DNA of 5,843 nt, taken from assembly GCA_020349865.1 (NCBI GenBank), contig CP070700.1:1387923-1393765 (forward strand), written 5' to 3'. Each line of letters starts with the position of its first letter. The first letter of the stretch is position 1. This DNA is from Desulfobacteraceae bacterium. Its GTDB lineage: Bacteria; Desulfobacterota; DSM-4660; Desulfatiglandales; Desulfatiglandaceae. Positions 1-5,294 of this stretch are shown here, one piece after another. The translations under genes were made by a program, and so were the position numbers. The notes under the pieces are model-generated. The model made no database searches, had not been told where the DNA came from, and saw only the letters and a program-made list of their open reading frames with translations.

Positions 1-807
1 ACTGAGCTTCTGGTTGAGGACCGGTCAATGGGAATGGCGTTTTCAATCCAGGATCTGCGCGAGATCAAGCAGCTTGAAAACGATAAGATGGAAGCAGAAC
101 GGCTGGCGGCGGTGGGACAAACAGTTTCCGGTCTGGCCCACGGGGTAAAAAACCTTATCACCGGTCTTGAGGGCGGCATGTACATGCTGAATTCCGGGAT
201 GAACAAGGGAAACGTAGAGCGTGTCCAGAAAGGAATGGAAATGCTGGTTCGCAATATTGACCGGATTTCAACCTTTGTTAGAGAATTCCTGAGCTTTTCC
301 AAAGGTCGGGAAATTCAGGTCAAGCTTTGCAACCCGGTGAAGGTGGCCGAAGAAGTCGTTGATTTGTACAAGGCGCAGGCCCGGGAACTGGGTATAGAAC
401 TTGTAAACGAGCGGATAGGCGATATCGACCCTGCCCCAATGGACTATGAAAGCATACACGAGTGCCTGACAAACCTGGTGGGCAACGCTATAGACGCCTG
501 TCAGATGAGCGACAATCAAGGCGGGTGCCGCGTACGGGTACGGACGTTTGAAGAAAATGAGGTCATTGTCTACGAGGTTGCTGACGATGGATGCGGAATG
601 GATTACGAGGTAAAGAGAAAGGTTTTTACAACCTTTTTCACGACCAAGGGTCTGGGTGGCACGGGCATTGGTTTGCTAATGACAAAGAAGATCGTTCAGG
701 AACACGGTGGGAAAATTGATGTGGAATCCGAGCCAGGGCAGGGCTCAACCTTTCGCATCCGCTTGCCCCGGAATCGCTTGCCAAAGATGATCCAGAATGA
801 TAAATAG
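1..807 (+). CDS. Sensor histidine kinase, C-terminal part (5' end outside window)
   Basis: The frame is open from base 1, so the gene starts upstream; the ATG at 28 is internal. Numbering visible codons from base 1, residues 1-25 look like the end of a PAS-type sensor domain followed by a short coiled linker. The HisKA H-box (AVGQTVSGLAHGVKN) has the phospho-acceptor at His47. The HATPase_c domain follows: N-box LTNLVGNAIDA with Asn158 and Asn162, G1 box DDGCGM at 195-200, F-box FTTFFTTK at 209-216 and G2 box GLGGTGIGL at 217-225. All residues needed for ATP binding and autophosphorylation are present. No receiver domain is fused at the C-terminus, so phosphate should go to separate receivers, which are encoded just downstream. 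No membrane segment is visible, but the sensor part is missing. The input signal cannot be read here. The family is certain; the specific pathway is unknown. Confidence 0.94.
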   Translation, partial: TELLVEDRSMGMAFSIQDLREIKQLENDKMEAERLAAVGQTVSGLAHGVKNLITGLEGGMYMLNSGMNKGNVERVQKGMEMLVRNIDRISTFVREFLSFSKGREIQVKLCNPVKVAEEVVDLYKAQARELGIELVNERIGDIDPAPMDYESIHECLTNLVGNAIDACQMSDNQGGCRVRVRTFEENEVIVYEVADDGCGMDYEVKRKVFTTFFTTKGLGGTGIGLLMTKKIVQEHGGKIDVESEPGQGSTFRIRLPRNRLPKMIQNDK

Positions 808-975
808 CAAAGTTATATTGTTAGTAGATAGCAAATGTCAGAGCTAGGACACCTCATAACATTTCTAAGCGACGACGGTAACGAGGTTCCTTTGATGACC
901 GATAGCCTTGACGGCGGTTGGCGGAAAAGAGCTTGTGACGATTGCAAATTAAAAACATCTCCAAGGCAATCGTAA
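797..975 (+). pseudogene. Relic of a receiver-domain response regulator, frameshifted and truncated
   Basis: An ATG at 797 overlaps the kinase stop codon, an arrangement typical of translational coupling. It opens MINSKVILLVDS, which resembles the first beta strand and acidic pocket of a CheY-like receiver, then hits TAG at 845-847. In another frame, from about 835, the reading continues as MSELGHLITFLSDDGNE and on through EVPLMTDSLDGG to a TAA at 973-975. Joined across one missing base near 833-840, the two pieces read like residues 1-45 of a receiver (helix 1, beta 2, helix 2). The segments expected to carry the phosphorylated Asp, the Thr and the Lys are absent. Alternatively the 46-codon frame 835-975 could be a small unrelated protein, but no clear ribosome site precedes it. 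The assignment rests on my reading of motif order, not on a search. Confidence 0.5.
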
Positions 976-1004
976 GAGGATAGGGCCAAATAACTGAACA
1001 AGAC

Positions 1005-1013
1005 AAGGAAGAG
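1005..1013 (+). promoter_or_regulatory. Ribosome binding site of the first response regulator
   Basis: AAGGAAGAG lies 7 bases before the ATG at 1021 and supports that start. No clear promoter is visible in the short gap after the relic. Confidence 0.6.
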
Positions 1014-1020
1014 TAAGACT

Positions 1021-1404
1021 ATGAGCAAAAAGAAGAAGATCTTGGTTGTAGAGGACGAGCAGGATGTATTGACCTATTTAACCACGCTTTTCCAGGATAA
1101 CGGCTACGATACGGTTTCAGCTGTTGACGGTGTTGAGGCCTTTGAGAAAGCCCGAACAGAAAAGCCCGATTTGATCTCGCTGGACATAGTCATGCCGGAT
1201 CAATCCGGGGTTCGAACGTATCGTCAATACAAGAAAGACGATGAGTTAAAAGACATACCGGTCATCATCGTTACCGCTCTCGGCGATTCCATGAGAAGCT
1301 TCCTAAAAAGGCTTGGCGGGTTTCCTGAGCCAGAAGGTTTTATGACCAAGCCCATTGATGAAGAGAAGCTGTTAAAGATGGCTGCGGATCTTTTGTCAAA
1401 GTAG
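1021..1404 (+). CDS. Single-domain response regulator (CheY-like receiver)
   Basis: A protein of 127 residues that is a receiver domain from end to end. The acidic pocket is Glu11-Asp12-Glu13 after strand ILVVED, the phosphorylated Asp is Asp55 in LISLDIVMPD, the switch Thr is Thr85 in VIIVTA, and Lys110 sits in FMTKPID. All conserved catalytic positions are present, so it should accept phosphate from a histidine kinase. The protein ends right after helix 5, leaving no DNA-binding, GGDEF, HD or methyltransferase output. It must act by binding a partner or as an intermediate in a phosphorelay. The loop around residues 88-106 (GDSMRSFLKRLGGFPEPEG) is longer and more Gly/Pro-rich than in CheY and may set partner choice. 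The kinase just upstream is the natural phosphate donor, although the two genes are separated by the relic rather than overlapping. Confidence 0.93.
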   Translation: MSKKKKILVVEDEQDVLTYLTTLFQDNGYDTVSAVDGVEAFEKARTEKPDLISLDIVMPDQSGVRTYRQYKKDDELKDIPVIIVTALGDSMRSFLKRLGGFPEPEGFMTKPIDEEKLLKMAADLLSK

Positions 1405-1479
1405 CCATACAAACCAATAGCCTTAAGGCCGTGTTTCAGGAGATAACCTCTAACTAGAGCGTGGGGGCTTGGTTCCAAC

Positions 1480-1751
1480 TGGAGTACCTGTCCGCCATCG
1501 CTCAGGCGAGGCGGGCGGGTTGGAGGAATGCAGTATTGGACTGATGGATGAACTTGTCCTCTTTCACCTTGTTCAGGACAATTTCACAGAGTGAAGGAGA
1601 GGAATACAAAAATCTCTTAGCGCTTTTACTACCCATTATTCCAGTACTTTTACCTGTTAAACAAGAACTTTTTAGCACCCATGTTTTTGCACAACCGTAA
1701 AGATAGTAGAATACTTCAGTAATACCCTTACTTGACGGGGCAGGTACTCCA
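1480..1751. repeat. Pair of 11-base inverted repeats flanking 250 bp
   Basis: TGGAGTACCTG at 1480-1490 is the exact reverse complement of CAGGTACTCCA at 1741-1751. Similarity fades quickly outside and inside the 11 bases, and no target-site duplication is visible at the outer edges. The left copy overlaps the foot of the REP-like hairpin. It could be the remains of a small non-autonomous element or simple coincidence. Confidence 0.35.
1486..1520. repeat. GC-rich imperfect palindrome, REP-like hairpin
   Basis: The left arm 1486-1501 (ACCTGTCCGCC, a bulged A at 1497, then TCGC) pairs with the right arm 1506-1520 (GCGA then GGCGGGCGGGT) around a TCAG loop at 1502-1505. That gives 15 pairs including two G-U, with a single bulge. 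There is no T-run on either side, so it is not a standard intrinsic terminator. Size, GC content and intergenic position resemble REP-type elements spread by IS200-like transposases, but a single copy in this window cannot show dispersal. Confidence 0.65.
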
Positions 1752-1847
1752 TCATTCCATGTAGATGGCATAAATGATAGGCTACTGAAAGTAGTGCTTT
1801 TAAAATCAATCATCTCCCATTATGCATATATAGTTCCATTATTAAGA

Positions 1848-1854
1848 AGAGGTG
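1848..1854 (+). promoter_or_regulatory. Ribosome binding site of the second response regulator
   Basis: AGAGGTG ends 4 bases before the ATG at 1859 and fixes that start. There is no competing in-frame start with a comparable site. Confidence 0.6.
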
Positions 1855-1858
1855 AACA

Positions 1859-2377
1859 ATGGCACATGCTTCAGAAAAGAGTATTCTGGTGGTGGATGAC
1901 GAGCCGGACGTGCGCAATTTTCTGGCTGCTTGCATTGAGGATGCCGGCTTCAATGTTGTAACTGCCGTGGATGGAATTGACGCCCTGGAAAAGATAGAGG
2001 CAAGAACCCCTGATTTAGTGACGCTTGATCTAGTTATGCCAAGACTATCGGGGATTGAGCTTATGCGTAAACTGCGAAGGAACGACAAGTGGGCCAAGAT
2101 TCCAGTAATTGTTATCACCGCTCACGCGCATGATGAATTCGGCAGTGGGGATATCGAGAAGTTTACCGCTTTCGCTGCACGACATCGTCCGAGATATACC
2201 ATGGAAAAACCGGTTACTCCAGCCCGCCTGGTAAAAGCTATTAGAGAAATACTGGACGTTGAGATTGATGAACCTGAAGAGAAGACTCTAACTAACGAGC
2301 GGGCGGTGATCAAGAATATGATAAGTGTTTCCGATTCCGAAACACTAAAGAAGATTCGTGACATTTTGAATAAGTAA
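1859..2377 (+). CDS. Response regulator: receiver domain with short C-terminal tail
   Basis: A protein of 172 residues. Residues 8-132 form a complete receiver: ILVVDDEPD with Asp13/Asp14, phosphorylated Asp57 in TLDLVMP, Thr87 in VIVITA, and Lys117 in YTMEKPV. The alpha4 region (residues 89-114, HAHDEFGSGDIEKF and after) is longer than in CheY. After the receiver come about 40 charged residues, starting DVEIDEPEEKTL and ending in a probable amphipathic helix (SDSETLKKIRDILNK). No recognised output domain is present. The tail may be a dimerisation or partner-docking segment; that is inference. Together with the upstream kinase and first regulator it suggests a branched or multi-step phosphorelay without a local transcription factor. 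The 454-bp gap upstream means it may have its own promoter. No terminator is evident after the stop codon. Confidence 0.92.
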   Translation: MAHASEKSILVVDDEPDVRNFLAACIEDAGFNVVTAVDGIDALEKIEARTPDLVTLDLVMPRLSGIELMRKLRRNDKWAKIPVIVITAHAHDEFGSGDIEKFTAFAARHRPRYTMEKPVTPARLVKAIREILDVEIDEPEEKTLTNERAVIKNMISVSDSETLKKIRDILNK

Positions 2378-2717
2378 TTATGAACCTCTATTGGCGCTCA
2401 TCGGACGGTGATTTCTTTAAGTGGCACACATGGTGTTGAGTGCGGAAAAGGGACCGATCTATGCTTTTACAGGCCTGTTAAGACCCCAGACGTTCTTCAT
2501 CCAATAGTACTTAATTTTTATACCTATTCTCTCAGTGATAAGATTTTACTGTTAACTCAAAGATAAGAAGGGAGTCTCCTTAGTATTACAAACGAGGGGT
2601 TTCATGATGAAGTTTATGCTCTGACAGGAACTTTTTTGCTTTTTCGCCAGTCTGTCAGAAACACTTCTTTGATAGGCAATGGCCAACCAAAGTGGTTATC
2701 AGCACTGTCGGGATTGA
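2378..2717. other. 340-bp stretch without a recognisable gene
   Basis: All frames are short. Two small symmetric sites are visible: the palindrome ACAGGCCTGT at 2469-2478, and an 8-base inverted repeat TCTGACAG (2620-2627) / CTGTCAGA (2652-2659) separated by 24 bases. The latter lies about 60 bases before the readable transposase relic, so this stretch may contain its unrecognisable 5' part. No terminator with a T-tract was seen after the second response regulator. Confidence 0.5.
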
Positions 2718-3063
2718 TATCCAAGGCGTGAGCTTTTGGAGGTGAAACCAGTTTATGTGCAAATCGAGAAGAGCACTCGCGGCCACGTCCTTCTGGTGCT
2801 TGCCTATATGATCGTACGGATATTAGTGGAGCCTGGCAGAAGTCTAATTTGACGGTTGAAGAAGGCTTGAAGTAGTTAACAACGCTTTGTTCGACGGAGA
2901 TGAAAGTGAAAAATCAGACATCCTGTCTGAGAATCCACGACCGTGTGAAAAATCAAGGCAATTATTAAAAGCTTCAGGTATTAACATGCCCACAGTTCTT
3001 CCCCATCGAAAGGTGCGTGTAGTCACCAGAAAAAAGCTCATTGAAGGGCGAACAAAACTTTAA
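2718..3063 (+). pseudogene. Decayed IS4/IS1634-like transposase, C-terminal remnant
   Basis: Three consecutive pieces in different frames read together as the C-terminal end of a DDE transposase of the IS1634/IS4 type. Piece 1 (2718-2834) contains LEVKPVYVQIEKSTRGHV followed by LLVLAYMIVRIL, matching the block after the catalytic core, where the family has RPxYVRxExxTRGHVxVVMLAY. Piece 2 (2834-2935) is shifted and reads WQKSNLTVEEGLK, then an in-frame TAG at 2873-2875, then LTTLCSTEMKVK. Piece 3 (2932-3063) is shifted again and reads PRPCEKSRQLLKASGI and later RVVTRKKL, ending at TAA 3061-3063. Two frame changes plus a stop rule out function. The catalytic core and N-terminus are not readable upstream, and I found no terminal inverted repeats. 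Family membership is from recall of conserved blocks, not a search. Confidence 0.72.
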
Positions 3064-3159
3064 AACTCCATAAGTCATGCCTGACTAAGAGTGTATTCTT
3101 CTGATTAACCATTATTTATGGGCTAATTGCAGAGGGACATGGCAACAGTATGAATGCCC

Positions 3160-3196
3160 AAAAAGAAAGGGGTTCAGGCAAAACGCCTGAACCCCT
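3160..3196 (-). terminator. Rho-independent terminator of the intact cyclase-family gene
   Basis: A perfect 12-bp stem, AGGGGTTCAGGC (3168-3179) and GCCTGAACCCCT (3185-3196), encloses a 5-base loop. On the - strand the stem is followed by TTTCTTTTT, so it terminates - strand transcription. It lies 35 bases after the cyclase stop codon at 3232. Confidence 0.9.
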
Positions 3197-3231
3197 CTCA
3201 CTCAAACAAGGCTACATCCGCGAATTGATGA

Positions 3232-4116
3232 TTACGGGATGATCGCTATTGCGCCACCAGGGCCGCCACTGGTCCCCCTAGTCTTCACGCATATGTAGAT
3301 AAAATAGGCGCCTGTGGGGGGAAGCTTACCCAGGTTCATAAGCTGCTCGACGTAGACCATGCCCTTTCCGAGACCTGCAAGGTGTGTATCCCTGATCACC
3401 TGCCATGGCCCCATGCTCGGGATGTCCCCTGCCAAGCATTTGACGCCCTTGTCGGCCAACCACGAGGCGGTCTCAGGTGCGGGCCCGGGCCATCCCACGG
3501 CTGTGCCCGTCTCAACTACATCGTAGACCATCCGATTCCCTGCTGGGAATGCCCTGTAATACCTATCGGTGTACCCTGTGTAAAATACCACTACATCACC
3601 ACGCTCAATTCTTCCATGTCTGGATTCCCAGTCCTTGATCTTGTCAATGGTAATCAGCGGGCTCTTACCGGGGGCCGCCTTGCCCTCCAGGTCCGTGCAA
3701 TCGATGACCTTTGCAGGGCCCATAAACCATTCCACGGGGCATTTTTCGTTATTCCAGGCGCCCCATTTTGAGGCGATCTTCATGCCCGTCTCCAGCTTTG
3801 GGATGAAGTGGCTGGGTGAATCATGATGGGTGCCAAGATGCTCATCAAAGATCAGGGTATTACTGTACCAGACGTTCCTGAATGGCCTGCGCTCTGGTTT
3901 GTCGATTATGGCATTGGGTGTAATGATAAAAGGTGGGGTTTGAGCGCCACCCCAGAAGCAGGGATAGTTAGGGTCATTTGTCATTCTCAGGTCAATGACC
4001 TTCCCCTTGCCCGCCATCCTTGCGATTTCGTCAGCCGGGGCAGCAATGGCCATGGAGGCAAATGCTCCGACCATCAAAACCGCGAGAAACAAACCCAGGA
4101 CTTTCTTCTTATTCAT
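3232..4116 (-). CDS. Exported cyclase-family metal-dependent hydrolase
   Basis: A protein of 294 residues when started at the ATG at 4116, which has AAAGGAGG six bases upstream; a further in-frame ATG at 4158 lacks such a site and would bury the signal peptide. Residues 1-25 form a Sec signal peptide (MNKKK, hydrophobic core, SMAIA then A), so the mature enzyme should be outside the cytoplasm. The cyclase-family (PF04199) signature HLGTHHDSPSHF is at 93-104, with His93, His97, Asp99 and His103 spaced as in kynurenine formamidase KynB; it also fits the HxGTHxDxPxHF pattern of isatin hydrolases. Further C-terminal, His245 and Glu257 lie 12 residues apart, as the remaining metal ligands do in KynB. 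Expected chemistry is metal-assisted hydrolysis of an amide or lactam. The substrate cannot be told. No kyn pathway genes are visible, and export argues against a cytoplasmic tryptophan-catabolic role. Confidence 0.93.
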   Translation of the reverse strand: MNKKKVLGLFLAVLMVGAFASMAIAAPADEIARMAGKGKVIDLRMTNDPNYPCFWGGAQTPPFIITPNAIIDKPERRPFRNVWYSNTLIFDEHLGTHHDSPSHFIPKLETGMKIASKWGAWNNEKCPVEWFMGPAKVIDCTDLEGKAAPGKSPLITIDKIKDWESRHGRIERGDVVVFYTGYTDRYYRAFPAGNRMVYDVVETGTAVGWPGPAPETASWLADKGVKCLAGDIPSMGPWQVIRDTHLAGLGKGMVYVEQLMNLGKLPPTGAYFIYICVKTRGTSGGPGGAIAIIP

Positions 4117-4122
4117 GATTTT

Positions 4123-4130
4123 CCTCCTTT
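4123..4130 (-). promoter_or_regulatory. Ribosome binding site deciding the cyclase start
   Basis: On the - strand AAAGGAGG is followed by six bases and then the ATG at 4116. This strong site selects 4116 over the upstream in-frame ATG at 4158 and places the signal peptide at the N-terminus. Confidence 0.88.
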
Positions 4131-4263
4131 TTCTTAGATAAGATAAACTCAGGCACATGAAAAGACTCTTAACAATCTTTACTTTGTTTTTTAACGTTGC
4201 ATCACCCCCTTCCCCCTGAATTTTCGTATAGAATGATAAAATGCTATAAAAGGGAATAAGGTG

Positions 4264-4298
4264 AATCCTGTATTTTTTGGTAAAAAATCCTGTATTTT
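4264..4298. repeat. Two 13-base direct repeats upstream of the intact cyclase gene
   Basis: AATCCTGTATTTT occurs at 4264-4276 and again at 4286-4298, a 22-base period close to two helical turns. Between and overlapping them is the inverted repeat ATTTTTT (4272-4278) / AAAAAAT (4282-4288). They lie 148-182 bases upstream of the cyclase ATG on its promoter side. The layout fits tandem binding sites for a dimeric regulator, but no clear -35/-10 pair was found between them and the gene. Confidence 0.5.
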
Positions 4299-4507
4299 GT
4301 GGCGGCGTTGGTATGTAGGCCTAAAGATACATAGTCAAGGCACTCGGTCCATATACTTAAGAAATCGGAAGTGCTGTATTACGGATACCTTCCCATGGCA
4401 CTACGGGAACTGAGGAATCTGTTATCTCTGAGGAGGCGATTAAAGGCTATTTTGATAAAGGTGGTTGACTCTATGGGTTGCTGCGGCGCCCGCTTCTTAC
4501 AGCAGGC
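4299..4507. other. Spacer upstream of the intact cyclase gene, no supported gene
   Basis: Short frames exist on both strands. A + strand frame from ATG 4394 (48 codons) runs into the hairpin at 4508-4537. None has a good ribosome site or a motif I recognise. Confidence 0.4.
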
Positions 4508-4537
4508 CATGTTTGCCCACCATGCTGGGCAAACATG
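4508..4537. repeat. Perfect 12-bp hairpin
   Basis: CATGTTTGCCCA (4508-4519) pairs with TGGGCAAACATG (4526-4537) around a 6-base loop. It has no T-tract. It sits two bases from a second hairpin (4540-4570), downstream of the cyclase relic on the - strand. It could be part of a composite 3' structure or a protein-binding site. Confidence 0.6.
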
Positions 4538-4539
4538 AA

Positions 4540-4570
4540 GAAGGGAGGCCGCTTGAAAAGGCCTCCCTTC
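4540..4570 (-). terminator. Terminator-like hairpin after the cyclase relic
   Basis: GAAGGGAGGCC (4540-4550) and GGCCTCCCTTC (4560-4570) make a perfect 11-bp stem with a 9-base loop. On the - strand it follows the relic stop codon at 4603 by about 30 bases, the position expected for its terminator. The following - strand bases, TTCATGTTT, are only a weak T-tract, so efficiency is doubtful. A small 6-bp hairpin AGAAGT/ACTTCT (4574-4589) lies between it and the stop codon. Confidence 0.5.
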
Positions 4571-4602
4571 AAAAGAAGTAATCACTTCTCACATTTGGAG
4601 AC

Positions 4603-4821
4603 TCAAGGAAGAATACCCACTGCCCTTCCAACGCCTCCAATGACACCTTCTTCCTTCAAGGGTGCAAAGATGAAAAATGCCCCTTTTGCTGGAAGAGTGC
4701 CAATATTCGTCAAGTATTCCACATAGTTCATCCCCTGGGTCAACCCAGCCCAGTGGGTTTGGACAGCCTTTTTTCCTATGACTGCCCCAAGGCTGGCACC
4801 GTCAGTGCCCACGCATTTAAT
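4603..4821 (-). pseudogene. Cyclase-family hydrolase relic, last 72 codons only
   Basis: The readable part begins IKCVGTDGASLG directly after an in-frame TGA (4824-4822) and continues to a TGA at 4605-4603. It lines up with the end of the intact neighbour: the VGTDGASLG turn equals AGDIPSMG, then QTHWAGLTQGMNYVE carries the His and Glu ligands 12 residues apart (His23 and Glu35 of the fragment). It then has LPAKGAFFIF and ends GRAVGILP, like AIAIIP in the intact gene. The HxGTHxDxPxH metal site and about 200 N-terminal residues are missing, so it cannot be active. A GTG at 4812 could in principle start a 69-residue protein, but no ribosome site precedes it. The conserved C-terminal motifs suggest fairly recent loss. 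Confidence 0.82.
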
Positions 4822-5118
4822 TCAATTTAGAAATCCACGTCCTTTGGGTGGGTCAGAGATAACTGGCTCCGCCTGGAGGTAACTATAAGGCCCAACAAGA
4901 GTTGGCACCATGAACCCCCTCTGGGGGTAATCCAAAGCCAGGTCCTCTGCGCCTGGATTCTTTACTTTGATGAGAAGTCCCTTTTTTTGGAGGAGGAAAG
5001 TATAGGAAAATTTCCCTTGTGAGTCAATGAAAAAGGAGCCTGAACATATGCTGTATTTTGGCTGGATAATGACGCGAAGGCTTGGGAAGGATACCAGTGG
5101 CAATGAGGCAGGCTCTTA
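4822..5118 (-). other. Unidentified open frame joined in frame to the cyclase relic
   Basis: A - strand frame, open after a TAA upstream of 5118, reads EPASLPLVSFPSLRVIIQPK and includes KVKNPGAEDLALDYPQRG and VPTLVGPYSYLQAEPV. It ends at the TGA at 4824-4822, and the cyclase relic continues in the same frame after that stop. Residue composition is protein-like, with Gly/Pro turns and alternating hydrophobics, but it has no ATG with a ribosome site; a TTG at 5103 is the nearest start. It does not resemble the cyclase family. It may be the C-terminal piece of another gene fused to the cyclase by a deletion, or a chance frame. I do not recognise it. Confidence 0.3.
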
Positions 5119-5186
5119 AAGCGAGGGAATTTTCTGCATGCTGACTCCATTGGGGTCCAACTATTTGCGAATGAGTTTAGTGAAAA

Positions 5187-5227
5187 AAGCAAAAAACTAC
5201 GTGACGGTGCCACGTAGTTTTTTGCTT
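5187..5227 (-). terminator. Strong, structurally bidirectional terminator
   Basis: Perfect 17-bp arms, AAGCAAAAAACTACGTG (5187-5203) and CACGTAGTTTTTTGCTT (5211-5227), with a 7-base loop. On the - strand the hairpin continues into TTTTTT, so it terminates the cyclase-family gene ending at 5295. The arm itself also supplies TTTTTT on the + strand, so it can act both ways. Confidence 0.88.
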
Positions 5228-5294
5228 AACATTTCAATTAATTACGGTGGATTACTCGTAACTAACTGAAAATAGGGCGGATTTTATCCCTCCT

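Larger units (their letters stand above)
1405..1858. other. 454-bp spacer between the two response regulators
   Basis: No convincing gene. The stretch contains a GC-rich REP-like hairpin (1486-1520) and an 11-base inverted repeat (1480-1490 and 1741-1751), listed separately. GCCTTAAGGC at 1420-1429 is a short palindrome with no T-tract. A - strand open frame of 103 codons (1813-1502) runs through this spacer; its last codons are made by the hairpin sequence, and the only GGGAG before its ATG touches the start codon, so I do not call it. AT-rich sequence before 1859 could hold a promoter for the second regulator, but no good -35/-10 pair stands out. Confidence 0.6.

Noticed and set aside
813..1028. 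71-codon - strand frame with a hydrophobic N-terminus
   Set aside because: It is antisense to the receiver relic and runs into the start of the first response regulator; the hydrophobic run is the complement of A/G-rich sequence at its ribosome site.
1502..1813. 103-codon - strand open frame in the regulator spacer
   Set aside because: Its last codons are produced by the REP-like hairpin, the only purine-rich site abuts the ATG with no spacing, residue composition is Ser/Lys-rich without a motif, and no homologue is recalled. A BLASTP match in a distant genome would reopen it.
2620..2659. Inverted repeat TCTGACAG/CTGTCAGA as a transposon end
   Set aside because: Arms are only 8 bases and both lie on the same side of the transposase relic; no matching copy was seen beyond 3063.
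3382..4137. Long + strand frames opposite the intact cyclase gene
   Set aside because: They are antisense shadows of a gene with an intact metal site, signal peptide, ribosome site and terminator on the other strand.
4199..4218. Two G-runs on the - strand before the cyclase as a G-quadruplex
   Set aside because: Only two runs of five G are present; four runs are needed for an intramolecular quadruplex, and splitting these runs is unconvincing.
4379..4726. Overlapping short frames on both strands around 4379-4726
   Set aside because: They pass through the two hairpins and the antisense of the cyclase relic, so their openness is explained by those structures; no ribosome sites or motifs.
4822..4824. 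In-frame TGA before the cyclase relic as a selenocysteine codon
   Set aside because: Neither homologous copy has a Cys or Sec at the matching place, the sequence before the TGA is not cyclase-like, and no obvious SECIS stem follows. A plain stop in a decayed or fused gene is simpler.
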